Shown piece by piece: positions 1-11,120 of a stretch of 64,000 bases of DNA. Made by a program: the position numbers and the translations under genes. Under the pieces are notes generated by a model. The model did not search any database and was not told where the DNA came from. It was given only the letters and a program-made list of their open reading frames with translations. The DNA is taken from assembly GCA_902729315.2 (NCBI GenBank), contig LR746264.1, positions 374,501-438,500 on the forward strand, in the 5' to 3' direction. This stretch comes from Spirodela intermedia (taxonomy: Eukaryota; Streptophyta; Magnoliopsida; Alismatales; Araceae). Position 1 is the stretch's first letter; each line of letters begins with the position of its first letter.

Positions 1-254
1 TTTTTTTAACCTATACATAGAAGCACCCTCCTGAATGCTCTGGTCGGCTTCGTTTTTCATTATCTAGGTTTAATTTAGTGGGAATACGAGCCAGGTGGGA
101 CTAATCCAAGGTAAAACCCTTTGCTACGCATCAAAAAGTTGCACATATACATGAGGTCGAGAGAAGCTGAGACAATAAAAGAGGGGGAGAGGGGCAGAGG
201 GAGAGAGGGAAAGAGGAAGAGGGTGGATAGGACTCCGTCATCTGTACGTCTGTT

Positions 255-285
<31 letters not shown>

Positions 286-1079
286 GCGAGATACTGGGCT
301 GCGGAATCAGGCCCTCTGAAATGCCGAAATTGGCCCATTTCAGGATTGGGGTAGCCCGGGGTTATACGTACGCCCATTGCTGCCCAGAATTCTCTTCGCA
401 CAGAGAGCTGCGTTTCGATGATCGGAATGTACTGTGTATATGATTGCCTTTTTGTATAATTCCCCACAAGATGGGGCCCAGACAGCGAGCCCATTCCGTG
501 GACAGTCAACAAAGATGGGCCTAAATGGGCCACATATCTTCTGATCGAGATCGGCCCCGCCCAGGGCCACCTGTAAGCATTGGATTGGCCTTATTACGAA
601 TGATGCTGATAGATACATGGGACCTCTTCCCCATCTCTCGCTTACGCGGGTGGGAGGGAGGATGGATCTCAGTCAATCTCGACCGTCCAGCCCATATCGT
701 CCGGTAAGAGGCCCATCTGGATGCCCGTGAGTGTCGTATACAACCTCTGCCCGATCGTCTCCGGTCCAGTTTTGTACTGAAACCTGCGCCGTCAAAGTTC
801 ACGTTTTCATTAAAATTTACAAATAAATAAATAAATTTGGGTCCAATCTTAGATAACGATTACTGAATTCGGATCAAATTTGAAGCTACTAAAACCACAA
901 TTATGTCCATATTACGACCATAGATTGAAAGCTTATTGACTGGATTGCCGTCAGAGAGAGACAAGAGGAGAGATGGCCGTCAGAGTTTTCAGAGTTGACC
1001 CTCATCTAAGTCAACACTTGGCGCAATAGAGATAAATACGGACTGAGCCAAGCCCGCCACTTCATCGAGGGGTTGGAGT

Positions 1080-1119
<40 letters not shown>
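1..1119. other. Left-edge non-coding region, probably last BCAT intron
   Basis: No exon with recognisable similarity is visible on either strand. The stretch holds a GA run near 256-281 and a longer (AG)n run at about 1081-1116, directly beside the BCAT exon that ends at 1120. If BCAT is intact this is intron leading to a terminal exon left of the window. Conserved ends of the family, such as a GRMEDKMGWT-like motif, were looked for here and not found. Confidence 0.5.
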
Positions 1120-3732
1120 CTCTTGTTCTTGTAGGTTATGCTGCCCACAGGTGCAACAACCACGGCAGTTCCGGTGCAGAAGACTTCGTCTGCGTCAGCT
1201 AATTCATCCACGGACACAAGCCGCTCTTCTACCTGCGTGGAAAAAAGGGGGAGGGGAGGGTCATGAACTTGGTCAACGGCTAGGTCTCCCCGAGTCGAAT
1301 CTAGAAACGAAAAAAGGATAAAACCAACAGCTCCCTCGAATTATATTTCTCATCCAGGCCCAGAATCCATTCGCAAGAAGAGAATTCTGATTGATTATCC
1401 ACAGTAATTCATCAAAGAGGATCGATACAATCCAAGAAATCGAAGAAAACCCGAGAAAATCCGGGTCAATTCCCGGCTAATTGGTCAAAACCCAGTTCTA
1501 TTTTGAGAGCAATGGATCTTCGTCGAAACACATCAGAGATTTCAGCAATGGACGGCATTACAGACCTGGTATCCATGGCTGCGAGCCATATGGATCATGC
1601 TCTTGCGTGTGACACCAGCAAGGATGGTTCCTCTTGTTGCCGGAGTGGAAATCACATCACCCTGTCAGAGGAGAGATTATATCATCCCAAAATGGTAACT
1701 CAGACCGCTTGAATCAGCCTAAAATGGGTCCCCCTCTGTTCATCTGCCGAGGGTACCATAAAAAATAACCCCCTATCCTCACACCGGAATCATATTAAAA
1801 AAATAAAATAAAAATCACCAGCAATAAAGAACATAATTCGTTGGTTTTGGTTAAATAAAGGAAGCATCTTTCTTATAAAATAATCCCGCTATAAAAATTT
1901 CCTGGTCGGCCTACCTTGACAAGGAAGATGTTGCAGGAGGAGGCTTCCTCTAAATATCTCTGGTTCACAGAGTCGAGGAATAGGATTTCTGTAAACCCTT
2001 TAGCCTTAGCTTCCCTCTGCGCCTTCAAAACCTACAAGGAAGGAAGGAAGGAGAAACATTAGTATGAATATTATCCTGGAGCCGCAAGAACAGCTCCTGT
2101 TCAAAAAAAAATTCTTGAATTTTCAATTTTTTAGTTAGATTGATTCTGGGTATCGATCGATGCCATGCATGCCATTTCCTCGCAGAATCGCACCGATCAA
2201 GAGCTTATAGATCTATTGAATTATATCACTGAATCCTTAAGTAAAACATCGGCATAGGAATTTACTTGTAAATATAATCTCTATAATATTCATCAGATAT
2301 GAAGTGCGTAAACTATGCAAGGAAAGAACTATACTCGATCGCCTTCTCATAAAAAAGGAATGAATAAAAGATCAGAGGGGATGTTCTTCTCACCGGTGCA
2401 TAGTTGGCGATTGTCTTCACATCCCCAGCTCCACCTCGAGTGGCACGGTGGACTCCATCTCGGATGAGCAGGTGTATTGGAGCCAAGCCCTCCTGTGAGA
2501 CAACGAAAATTAGAATCTCTCTCTCCCTCTTCTAAGAGAAACCATCTTTAGTACCGGAGGGAAGCATCAGATGGGAGAAGATTCCCGGAAAGGAGGAGAA
2601 AGAACAGAGAAAAGAAAACAGAGACGGGCAAAGGAGCGGAACCGCACCTTGAAGTAGTTGCCCACCGGCGAAGCGTAGATCAGAAAGGTGTACTCCGGCG
2701 ACGGCGCCAGCCCCAGCACGGCCCCGGTCCCCAGCAGAAGTGGTCTCACGTACAGCGCCCCCTTACCCGGCGGCGGCACCTGCTCCGACCACCCATCAGC
2801 AAGAAGGCAAAACGGGGAGGGGGGGGGGAGAGAGAGAAAGAGAGAGAGAGAGAGAGGACCCATCGTTTGTTGGCCAGGATGGTCTGCTTCACGGCGTCAA
2901 TGAACAGCTCCACGGAAGGGGAAGGCATGCACATCCTCTCGGCACCCATCCGCATCCTCATGGCATTCTCCTCCGGCCGGAAGAGCAGCAGCCCCCTGCC
3001 GTCCTCCTTCCTGAAGGCCTTCAAGCCTTCGAACAGTCCCTGTTTTACCAAGAACAGAGTATCATCATCTCCATAAAGTCATGCCCAAGCTGTATATAGA
3101 CATGTGATTATTCCCTGGTCAATTCAACACCTGGCCGTAATTCAGAACCCCTGCTGAGGGGCTCAGCTCGATGTTTCCATAGCGATTGAGCTCCCCACGC
3201 GAAAATCCTTCCTCCGCGGAGCATTTCATTAAATACATGTAGTCCGTTGGCACGAGGCTGAACCCGAGCTCGTCCCAGTTGATATCGGCGTACTCCTCGC
3301 AGCTTCACGACGAAAAAGACAACATGGAAGATAGTGGGAACAGGGGACAGGGATAATCTGCAGACCTCGCAGGTTACCGGGCTGGGTATGGACTAGAGAT
3401 AGAAATGTTCAGCAGGAGGGTCCAAGAAGACGAGGTTAGAGAGAGAGAGAGAGAGATGGACACCTAGAAGCGGGTCTGGTTTCTTGTTGCAAGGGTGCGG
3501 CCGCCGCTTGGGATGTAAACAAAGAGCAGCCACCGAGCTGGCGTGAATCAAGCACTTGTCAGAAAACACTATTTTTTTGTCAAAAATCTAACAGATCGCC
3601 GCCCGTTTACGTAGGAAGGCAGAGAAAGAAACATGCATAGAATCCTGCCCGCCCGACCTTCAGCAGGGAGGTGCCGCCTCCAACGGCGCGGCAGAGCAGC
3701 TTCTCTGCGACACTAAAACGCCTCAGCAACAT
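1120..3732 (-). CDS. BCAT: Branched-chain amino acid aminotransferase, organellar, 3' partial
   Basis: PLP enzyme that transfers the amino group between Leu/Ile/Val and 2-oxoglutarate. Nine coding exons can be joined in phase: 3732-3658, 3537-3464, 3302-3131, 3039-2860, 2779-2648, 2492-2394, 2031-1915, 1661-1566, 1232-1120 (about 352 residues). The first exon encodes [19 protein letters not shown], an arginine-rich amphipathic start typical of a mitochondrial or plastid transit peptide. Family blocks seen are [62 protein letters not shown] (predicted PLP lysine about K237), [20 protein letters not shown] and [20 protein letters not shown]. The usual final block of about 35 residues is not in the window. 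The last visible exon ends AG|gtac next to a GA repeat. Read-through from it would add a Ser/Leu run and stop near 1060, so the gene either continues off the left edge or has lost its end. BCAT identity is sure; the organelle is inferred. Confidence 0.9.
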
Positions 3733-4570
3733 TTCGCGGTGTTCCTTGCTATCTTTTCTCTCGAAAGTAAGATTCTGATCGGGTTCCGCCTAGTTGGATC
3801 CGCGAGGAAGATAGGAAGAAGGGTCGGTCAGGGTTTTCAGCCGTGGGAAGGAGGAAGATGAAGACGACGACGACGAAGAAGAAGAAGAAGAAGAAGAGGA
3901 AGAGCCCCGGAGGAAGAAGGAAACGCCAGAGGAAGACGAGGAATTGCTGTCGGGAGGGGGATCGCATGTCGTCGTCCCCGGAGGAAGCCAGGATCTGGCG
4001 GCCATGCTGTTCTGGATTTGCACCACACGGCTCCTCCACGTCAGCCCCCGATAACCCTCTCTTCTAACCTCCTTCCGGGGGGTTGGGGGGAGGGAGGAAG
4101 AGATGACGACAACACGGGATAAGCACTCGGAAGATTCGGCAGCTAACTCAACGAGTCGCTGTCTGGACCGTAAAAGCCGGGTCGCGCTCTCCCTCTCTTC
4201 CCATGCTCCGGGCAGTGGATAAGACAAGCCCAGCTATCAATTTATCTGGGTGGCGTCAATAGTAGCAAAAGGGATCATTCCCCTAAAATGTTCCCGGCCC
4301 GAGCCCGGAGGAAGTGGGGCCCGCAGATGTTCCCGGCCCGAGCCCGGGATAAATTATTGGAATTCTATGAAAGAGTCCCGCTTGTGGGGCCCAGCTTGTT
4401 GATTCCGACCCGAAAGGAAGAAAAAGGAATGATCTCGACCCTGGCGGTCCCCGTGATCTACCATCCACCCAAACTCGCATTGATGGACGGCCCGCATTAG
4501 TTAGCTGGGGATGAGCCCACTTCATACTGCCAACTCCAACTCACGGCTGGAATCATCGTGAGGGCAACGT
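3733..4570. other. BCAT upstream region with GAA/GAC triplet repeat
   Basis: Leader or promoter side of BCAT. A GAC/GAA triplet run lies at about 3859-3900, followed by purine-rich DNA. Both strands give low-complexity open frames here (poly-Ser or poly-Lys), which I treat as repeat artefacts. No separate gene is supported. Confidence 0.4.
4288..4347 (+). repeat. Imperfect direct repeat, 21-bp GC-rich unit
   Basis: The same 21-base unit, beginning ATGTTCCCGG and rich in CCCGG, occurs at 4288-4308 and again at 4327-4347, spaced 39 bases start to start. The spacer is also GC-rich. Function unknown. Confidence 0.8.
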
Positions 4571-4599
4571 CTCTCTCTCTCTCTCTCTCCCCCCATCTC

Positions 4600-6204
4600 C
4601 ATCTATTTATTTAGACACAATGAATACCCATCACACTTGACCGGAACGTACGTGCTAATCCTGGTTCTGATCAATGTCATATCGTCTTGTATAGCGACAC
4701 TCTCCACTACTCATCTCATCTTGTGCCTGCCCAATAAAACTCGTCCCCCCTTCACTTAGATTTCAAGAGATTTTGTGATAGGGGACCACAAACAGTTCGT
4801 GCTCATGGCAGGTGGGGCCAATTTCTTATGAATCATAGGCTCCAATCTGCAAAGAGAAAAGATAAATAGATATCACATTATTTCATATGATTATATCATA
4901 TTTTCAGATCATGCATTGATGATGATATGCGCATACTTTTGCTCTTACCTTCATAAGGAACCAAGAATTTAAGATCGGATAGTCAATGGTCTGTCCTCAC
5001 TCATCTTAAAGATAAGTAGCCAGCCTTAGAAGGTCAACCATGACAAGATAAGGTGAATTAATCATCAAGAATCTGCGAATAGTCAATGGGACGTTTATGA
5101 CTATTGAAGGTTCAATGTCTGTACAAAATAGAGATTCAGGGATCACATCAAACACTCGATGTTAAATAAAAACTTTTGCATAAAAATCTTCATGCTGGAG
5201 GAGGATTTTATTGATTAACAGTAATATGTCTCACCTCAACTTCAAAGCTCTTACGTTCAATGCATCATGTCAATAACCACTAGAAAGTTTTAGTCACCAA
5301 CCCTAGAGGAGACTTGAGATGGTGTATGGATAGGTTGAGGGACCTACTTAAAGCACTTCTCTTCTTGTTATGAAAAAACTCACAGTGGTTACTCAATGGC
5401 GGAACATGAAGGCCATGCATCTATCCGACACTCAAAGTGTCATACAATTGAATAGACGAAGAAAATCTGTACCTCACTTATTGCACCATGTGTGGCTTTG
5501 GACGCTCGCTTGATGTTCAAACAGCCTTCTTCCATTCTTGAAGGGCTTGAGAAGTTTTTGCACAGAAGAGAGATTCCCTCTAACTAAGAGAAATATTGTT
5601 AGGAAGAAGTCACCTATATACCATTCTCATACTACATAATAGGACGATGGGAGCCTCCTATTTATTAGGGAGACATACCTATTGAGATATTGTCAAATAT
5701 CTCAATAATTTTGGGCTGAGAACATGCCTCATAATAGAAGAGTATGGCCCCTTTGGGATGATTTTTAGCCCATACAAAAGGGTAATTCTTCCTCTAGTCC
5801 TGTCATGATTGTGCACTCGATGAAAGAGCTTTACAAGCGGCATTGCTGCATAACTTTCTTTGAGAAGAGAGGGTTAAAGATTTGTTGGGAATGTTGATTT
5901 AGGTAGAATTGAAAATTCTTGTGATTTATTATTCTTTCTCAACTCTAACATCCCCTCTGTATCCAACATCTCTCAGCTTTCAAGTGCTGACATTCTAATG
6001 GAATAAGACAATGACCTGAAGCTTGTTACAAAAGTAGTTAGGTAAAGAAAGAGAAAAAAAAGACAATGATTGTTATTAGATCCTAAAAAGAGAACATGGT
6101 GTAAGTTATACTAGAGGACAAGAATTTAACATTTAGAAAATTGACTTGGAGACATTAGATAATTATAGATGCAGTGTCTTATTATTGTCTAGGAATCTAA
6201 TATT
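4600..6204. other. AT-rich intergenic region, no gene seen
   Basis: Base composition drops sharply compared with the BCAT exons. No open frame resembles a known protein. A CT run lies at about 4569-4590. The stretch is probably decayed transposon sequence flanking the Copia element to its right, but I see no terminal structure. Confidence 0.4.
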
Positions 6205-6398
6205 TGTTGGACAATTTTAAGACACTAAATAGTAAATCATTTGGTAGATCTTGCAGACCATATCTATTAAATCCTTGAGGCAAATTACCCCTATTATAAG
6301 TATATTATTTTATTTCTATCCTCAAATTGATTTCATGTGAATAGTACATGAGACATTTATTTTTTGTTCCTTGTTGTCTCTTGACTAATTTTACAACA
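6205..6398 (+). repeat. 5' LTR of Copia element
   Basis: About 194 bp, from TGTTGG to TTACAACA. It aligns with 7870-8040 over shared blocks including GACAATTTTAAG/GATAATTTTAAG near the start and GAGACATTTAT...GTTCCTTGT...TTTTACAACA at the end. The two copies differ at many positions and in length, indicating age. Confidence 0.75.
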
Positions 6399-7869
6399 AA
6401 TGATATCAAATCTTAAGATTTAACTAGGGAGAGAAAATGATGAGTACTTCTTTATCACAATTTGATGGGTTTTCTAATTTTAAATGATGGCAACATAGGG
6501 CGAAATATCTATTGGTTTAACAAAATAAACCTAAAAATATCATATATTATTATTAGATGCTACTTGAAATGAAAGTTGAAAGTATTAGTAGACTATCTTC
6601 TATTATGTCTTTGATGTGAAATCACCCTCTGAAATTTGAGCAAAATTAGAAAGTAGCTATATGTGAAAGCCATTGATGATCAAGTTATTTGTCAAATGAA
6701 AACTACATGAGCTGAAGATGGTTGAGGGTGCTGAACTTGCAGTAAAATATGTGGTATATAGATTATGGTATCAGATTGTAAGTGATATATTGTAAGTAAT
6801 GTTTTGAGATTTGATGTAAAATATGTGTATAACAATAAGAGTATTTCTTATTAATTATCTCTCTTGTTCCTATGAACATTTTCAACATTATTGTATGAAA
6901 ATTAAACAATTTAAGTGAAGAGATAACATAAATATTGTCGTAATATTATCAAAATGAAGGTGAATTCTAATGATATGTAAAGTGAGAGATTTATGGAGAT
7001 TGATAAACAATGAGGGAAAAGAACAAGGAAGGTCAAAGAAAAGAGAAAAGTCTACTAAGGTGAAGAAATCACAATATAAGTCAAAATATAGAGCCAACTA
7101 ACTTAAAAAGTCAAAAATGTCATAAAAAAGGAACATTTAAAGATAAATTGCCTCAAGAAAAACTAAAGAGAAAATAGTAAAAGGGACTCTTCTGATTTAA
7201 CAGATGTTGCAAAAGGAGAAATAGAAAATAATGGTGGTGAAATGTTATTTTTTTTACTATTATAGATGAATTGGTTAATTCTTAGATTTTGGATTTAAAG
7301 TGTTCAAATCATACATCACAATACTAACTACTTTGACACTTTAAAACAATTAACTTGGATTGTGTTAATATGGGCATCAAGACTTCATGTAAGCTCATTA
7401 GAATTGGTGCGATCAAAATCACGATACTTGATGAAATTGTGAGAACTTAAGAAAATGTGAAACATTTATTTGATCTCAAGAATAATTTAATTACCTTTAA
7501 AATATTAGATTCAAATGGTTGCAGTTTTATGACTTCAAATGGAACCTTAATAATTTGCAGGGAGGCTCATGGTGATGAAAGAAAGAAAACTATGAGACTA
7601 GATACAAACTTGAGGGAAGCACAATTATCGGTGAAGCATCACCAATGACACCAATAATATAATGTAAGATATCACACTATTATATTATATAAGAGCAAGC
7701 CATATTAATGATGCTGATATCAAGGAACTTTATAAGCATGAATTGTTTAAGAGAGTTAAAACTTCTAAATTATATTTTTACAAGTATTGTAATACAATAA
7801 AGGAAGACATAGGACAGCTCCAAACGAGATATTTTGTTATCATCAAGGAGGCATCTACAATCTACAATT

Positions 7870-8040
7870 TTTTGGATAATTTTAAGGCATTAACCTTGCA
7901 TGTTATATTGACTAGATTCATGAGACAAGTTACCCGTCTCGAGTATATTATATAATTTATATCTTCAAATCAATTATAGTTTTATACAATTTGAGACATT
8001 TATTTATGTTCCTTGTAATCTCTTGGCTAATTTTACAACA
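7870..8040 (+). repeat. 3' LTR of Copia element
   Basis: About 171 bp. The first bases are mutated (TTTTGG for TGTTGG); the end TTTTACAACA is conserved. It is shorter than the 5' copy because of internal indels. Confidence 0.75.
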
Positions 8041-9339
8041 TCCATAATAAATTCTCAAACTATCCCTCACTAGTTAATGCCCATTACACTTGACAAACAA
8101 TTATTGAAAATTAGTGGTTAATTTTATGCCTTTGAGTAGTTTTTGTGAAAAAAAACCACTTGAAGGCCACCAATTATTAGTTGGTACATGTAGTGATATA
8201 AACTCTATAATACTAATTTAGATGAGATCCTTGAAAAAAAGGACAATGATTTCTTATTGTTGACAACAGAAAGATTAGGCCATGTATATTATTCTCCAAA
8301 TAATATAAATGAGGTCCTTGGGATTCCCCTTGAACTTTGCCATGTCCCAGTGAAGTCAATGCATGCCATGTTGAACTGCACATGCACACCCATGCACACT
8401 CAAGCATAGGCCAATGTCCTACAATTAGAACCTCATTCATTACACAGATGGGGTGTGACCCCCTATGATGCCCCCCCCCTCAAAACACCCACACATGCAC
8501 ACTAAATCTAAAGTCATCATCAGAGGATGAGCTTTGAGATACTTTATCAATAAGATCTTTGAATTGTCAAAACTTAATGTCATGTTCTCACATGATGTTC
8601 TCCTATGGTTGTTTTCCTCATTTGATGAGATAATAGATGTGGCAATTTATATGTAATTGCCATACCTTAATTGACCTTCATTTGGTCCAGAATTACTTCA
8701 GGTTGATTGATGTATGCATATCATTTGTGGTGTGTTGAAGATAGCTGCATTTTTCATCAACCTCATCCTTGTTGTAGGGTCACAAAGAGACAAGAAAGAC
8801 AAGATAGATGGTCAATCTTTGTGACAAATTGAGCTAATAAGTCAACCATTGCCACAACATCAAATGAACCATCATAACATGGCACCAGCCCATGCTGTCA
8901 CTTCACCCATTTGATGCTTTTGCATACTTATGGATTGATATGAAGCACCCATATTGAAATCCACATATCAACAATAGTGATATATGTTTTTCTTCATTTG
9001 GTGTGTCGTGCACAACTCATCTACATGCTCCTCACATGCTCATGTAAATTGGCAGGTTGCTAAGCACTATGAAATGCAAGCTACTTCTTGAGTTCCAACA
9101 AAATAAGTGATTTTTATCATATTATGAGCTTGAATGACAATTCTCTTATTTTTGAACCATAATGAAGGTTGAAAGAGAATGGGATAATGTATAACAAGTC
9201 AATCAAATTATTTTAGTAAATTTTCTTATAATGGTGAAGATAATTCTCTAACAAACTATTAATGCACTCCATTTCACCATTTGTCATACATGACAATTGA
9301 TCAAAAACTTCAGTTGAGTGTCTAGCATAGTGAAGAGGT
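8041..9339. other. Decayed transposon-like DNA, no gene
   Basis: Between the Copia element and the recognisable Gypsy integrase. Contains a poly-C run at about 8470 and a short block (about 8380-8415, rich in CATGCACACCCATG) resembling one near 47245-47275 in the other AT-rich island. Probably the 3' part of the Gypsy element or nested remnants. Confidence 0.35.
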
Positions 9340-11120
9340 CATCTAGAAATGTCTAGTGAACTACACATTTTGATTAATAATGATGTTTCGTGTCAAACCC
9401 CACATATTCACCACATTTGCCATGAAGAGGCATGCCACTTCATCTATCATATAGTCTTTTGCGTAGACACAAATATTGCATATTTCAAGGATTGATCGAC
9501 AACAACAAAGATCACACCATATACCTTTTTGTCATCGAAAGCCTAAAAATGAATTCTAAGAAAATGGATTCCCAAGGTTGGTTTGAAATGGCCAATGACT
9601 TGAGTGTCTTTATTATTTTTGTTGCATGCTAAATCTTGTCTCTATTAACAAACAAATGAGATCAAACATAAACTTTGGTGTCTTGTTCCATATCTAACAT
9701 ATAATAATTGTCAAGTATCAATATAAAGTTACATTATTGTCCTAGATGGTCAACATACAACTTGTTGTACAACTCCCTCAATATGCCGTTGTAGATTGCC
9801 CACACTTTTCACACAAGGTATGACCCATGTAGGTAAAGAATCTCATCCATTGCCAAGAAGCAATGTGTCAACTCATCAACTATATGCTTTAGCTAGCACA
9901 TCACTTTTGTATCTACTATGGCCAGTGCAACTAAAATTTCCCTTAACATCATCTCATAGCCTGTTAAGATCACTACAAAAGTAGCTTTATGATCTATGCA
10001 CCTAAGGGTGTCAACTATAATGTCAGCCCACCTTGACTTACAATTGAGGTTGAAGTTATATCAAAAATCCTACCAATGAGCTTATGTAGGGGTAAGTTTC
10101 CTCTACATCTCAAGATTGTTTGGCTCAACATTTTTTATCTAGATAACAAAATGATCTCCAAGAAGGTAATGCTACCACACTCATTAACAATAGACAACCT
10201 CCATCATCTCCTTCTCATACATAGAGTAAGAACTATTTCATCTCACTTAACTTTTCACTTTCGAAAGTTATACAATGCCCTTATCACATCAACACACCAT
10301 CAATAATCAAATTTGAAATGTTAATGTATAATGGGTTGCTAAAATTTGACAATCATAAAACCAGCTCACTAGTGACTACCTAGTTGAGTGCATTGAAGAT
10401 CACATGGCACCTCAAGGATCCCCCTCAATGCATGACTTTCCTCAAAAGATTCATCAATGATGTTGCCAACTAATAATAACCTCACAAGAACTTTTGAATA
10501 GTGATTCAATACAAAGAACAATTGCAATGACAATATGTGATTTGGTATTGACTACTCTTCAAGGTTGTGGGTCTGAATCAAATCTAAGTGCATGTATCAC
10601 ACCCCATGACAAACTTAAGGAAAGTCATTTCTTCCAACTTAAATTCACACTTTGCAGTGTTGAGGTAAAACTGATTTTCACTCTGCTTTAAAAATACGTC
10701 TCACATTTGTGATTCATGCTCTTTCAAGCTCCTACTAGAAGTCAATATATCATCCAACTAGATGACGAACATATTGATTTTTTGAAAAATCACACTCATA
10801 AGATGCAAAAGGAAAGGGTGTTGGTAAAACTGAATGACACTGTTGTGAACTTGTAGCCCTAGTATATCGTGCACATTGTCATTGGCTTGTTGTCTTTCTT
10901 GATCTAGGCATGATGATGATAATCACTCTTTAGATCCATACAAGAAAAATACATGACACTATTTAACAAGTACTATGCATTAAGCGCTAAGTATTTATTA
11001 TTGACTATGACTTTGTTCAATATGTGGCAATCCATGCATAGACATAGGGAGTCATGTTTCTTCTTTTGTAAAAAGAGGGTAGCACTATATGGTGCCTTTG
11101 AGGGATACATATATTCAACC
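9340..11120 (-). mobile_element. Degenerate Ty3/Gypsy retrotransposon (RT and integrase remnants)
   Basis: Read on the minus strand, about 11110-10970 encodes PSKAPYSATLFLQKKKHDSL and then LNKVIVNNKYLALN, the diagnostic start of a Gypsy reverse transcriptase. Further along (about 10840-10740) a decayed LDDIL block, the catalytic YLDDIL-type motif, is recognisable despite stops. About 9540-9440 encodes GVIFVVVDQSLKYAIFVSTQ, an integrase core block. The order RT then integrase is the Gypsy order. Gag and protease should lie at higher coordinates (to about 12.4 kb) and the 3' end below 9.3 kb, but I could not fix LTRs or ends. Many in-frame stops; no functional protein remains. Confidence 0.75.

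Larger units (their letters stand above)
6205..8040 (+). mobile_element. Degenerate, internally deleted Ty1/Copia LTR retrotransposon
   Basis: The element is only about 1.8 kb but keeps both LTRs. The 5' LTR starts TGTTGG and both LTRs end TTTTACAACA. A primer-binding-like site follows the 5' LTR at 6401-6413 (matches about 9 of 13 bases of the usual initiator-Met tRNA type). The interior carries broken pieces of a Copia polyprotein on the plus strand: a gag-like start near 6440 (LSQFDGFSNF), a protease-like WILDLKCSNHTSQY near 7280, and HLFDLKNNLITFKILDSNG at about 7460-7520, which matches the Copia block before the integrase. A GAG-pre-integrase-like piece (LFKRVKTSKLYFYKYC) lies at about 7745. 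Stops and frameshifts are frequent, and integrase, RT and RNase H are gone. No matching target-site duplication was seen (atatt versus tccat). The element is non-autonomous and old. Confidence 0.8.

Noticed and set aside
3790-4227. Minus-strand frame of 145 codons with a poly-Ser run upstream of BCAT
   Set aside because: Driven by a triplet repeat; the BCAT transit peptide starts at 3732 and joins the rest in phase without it.
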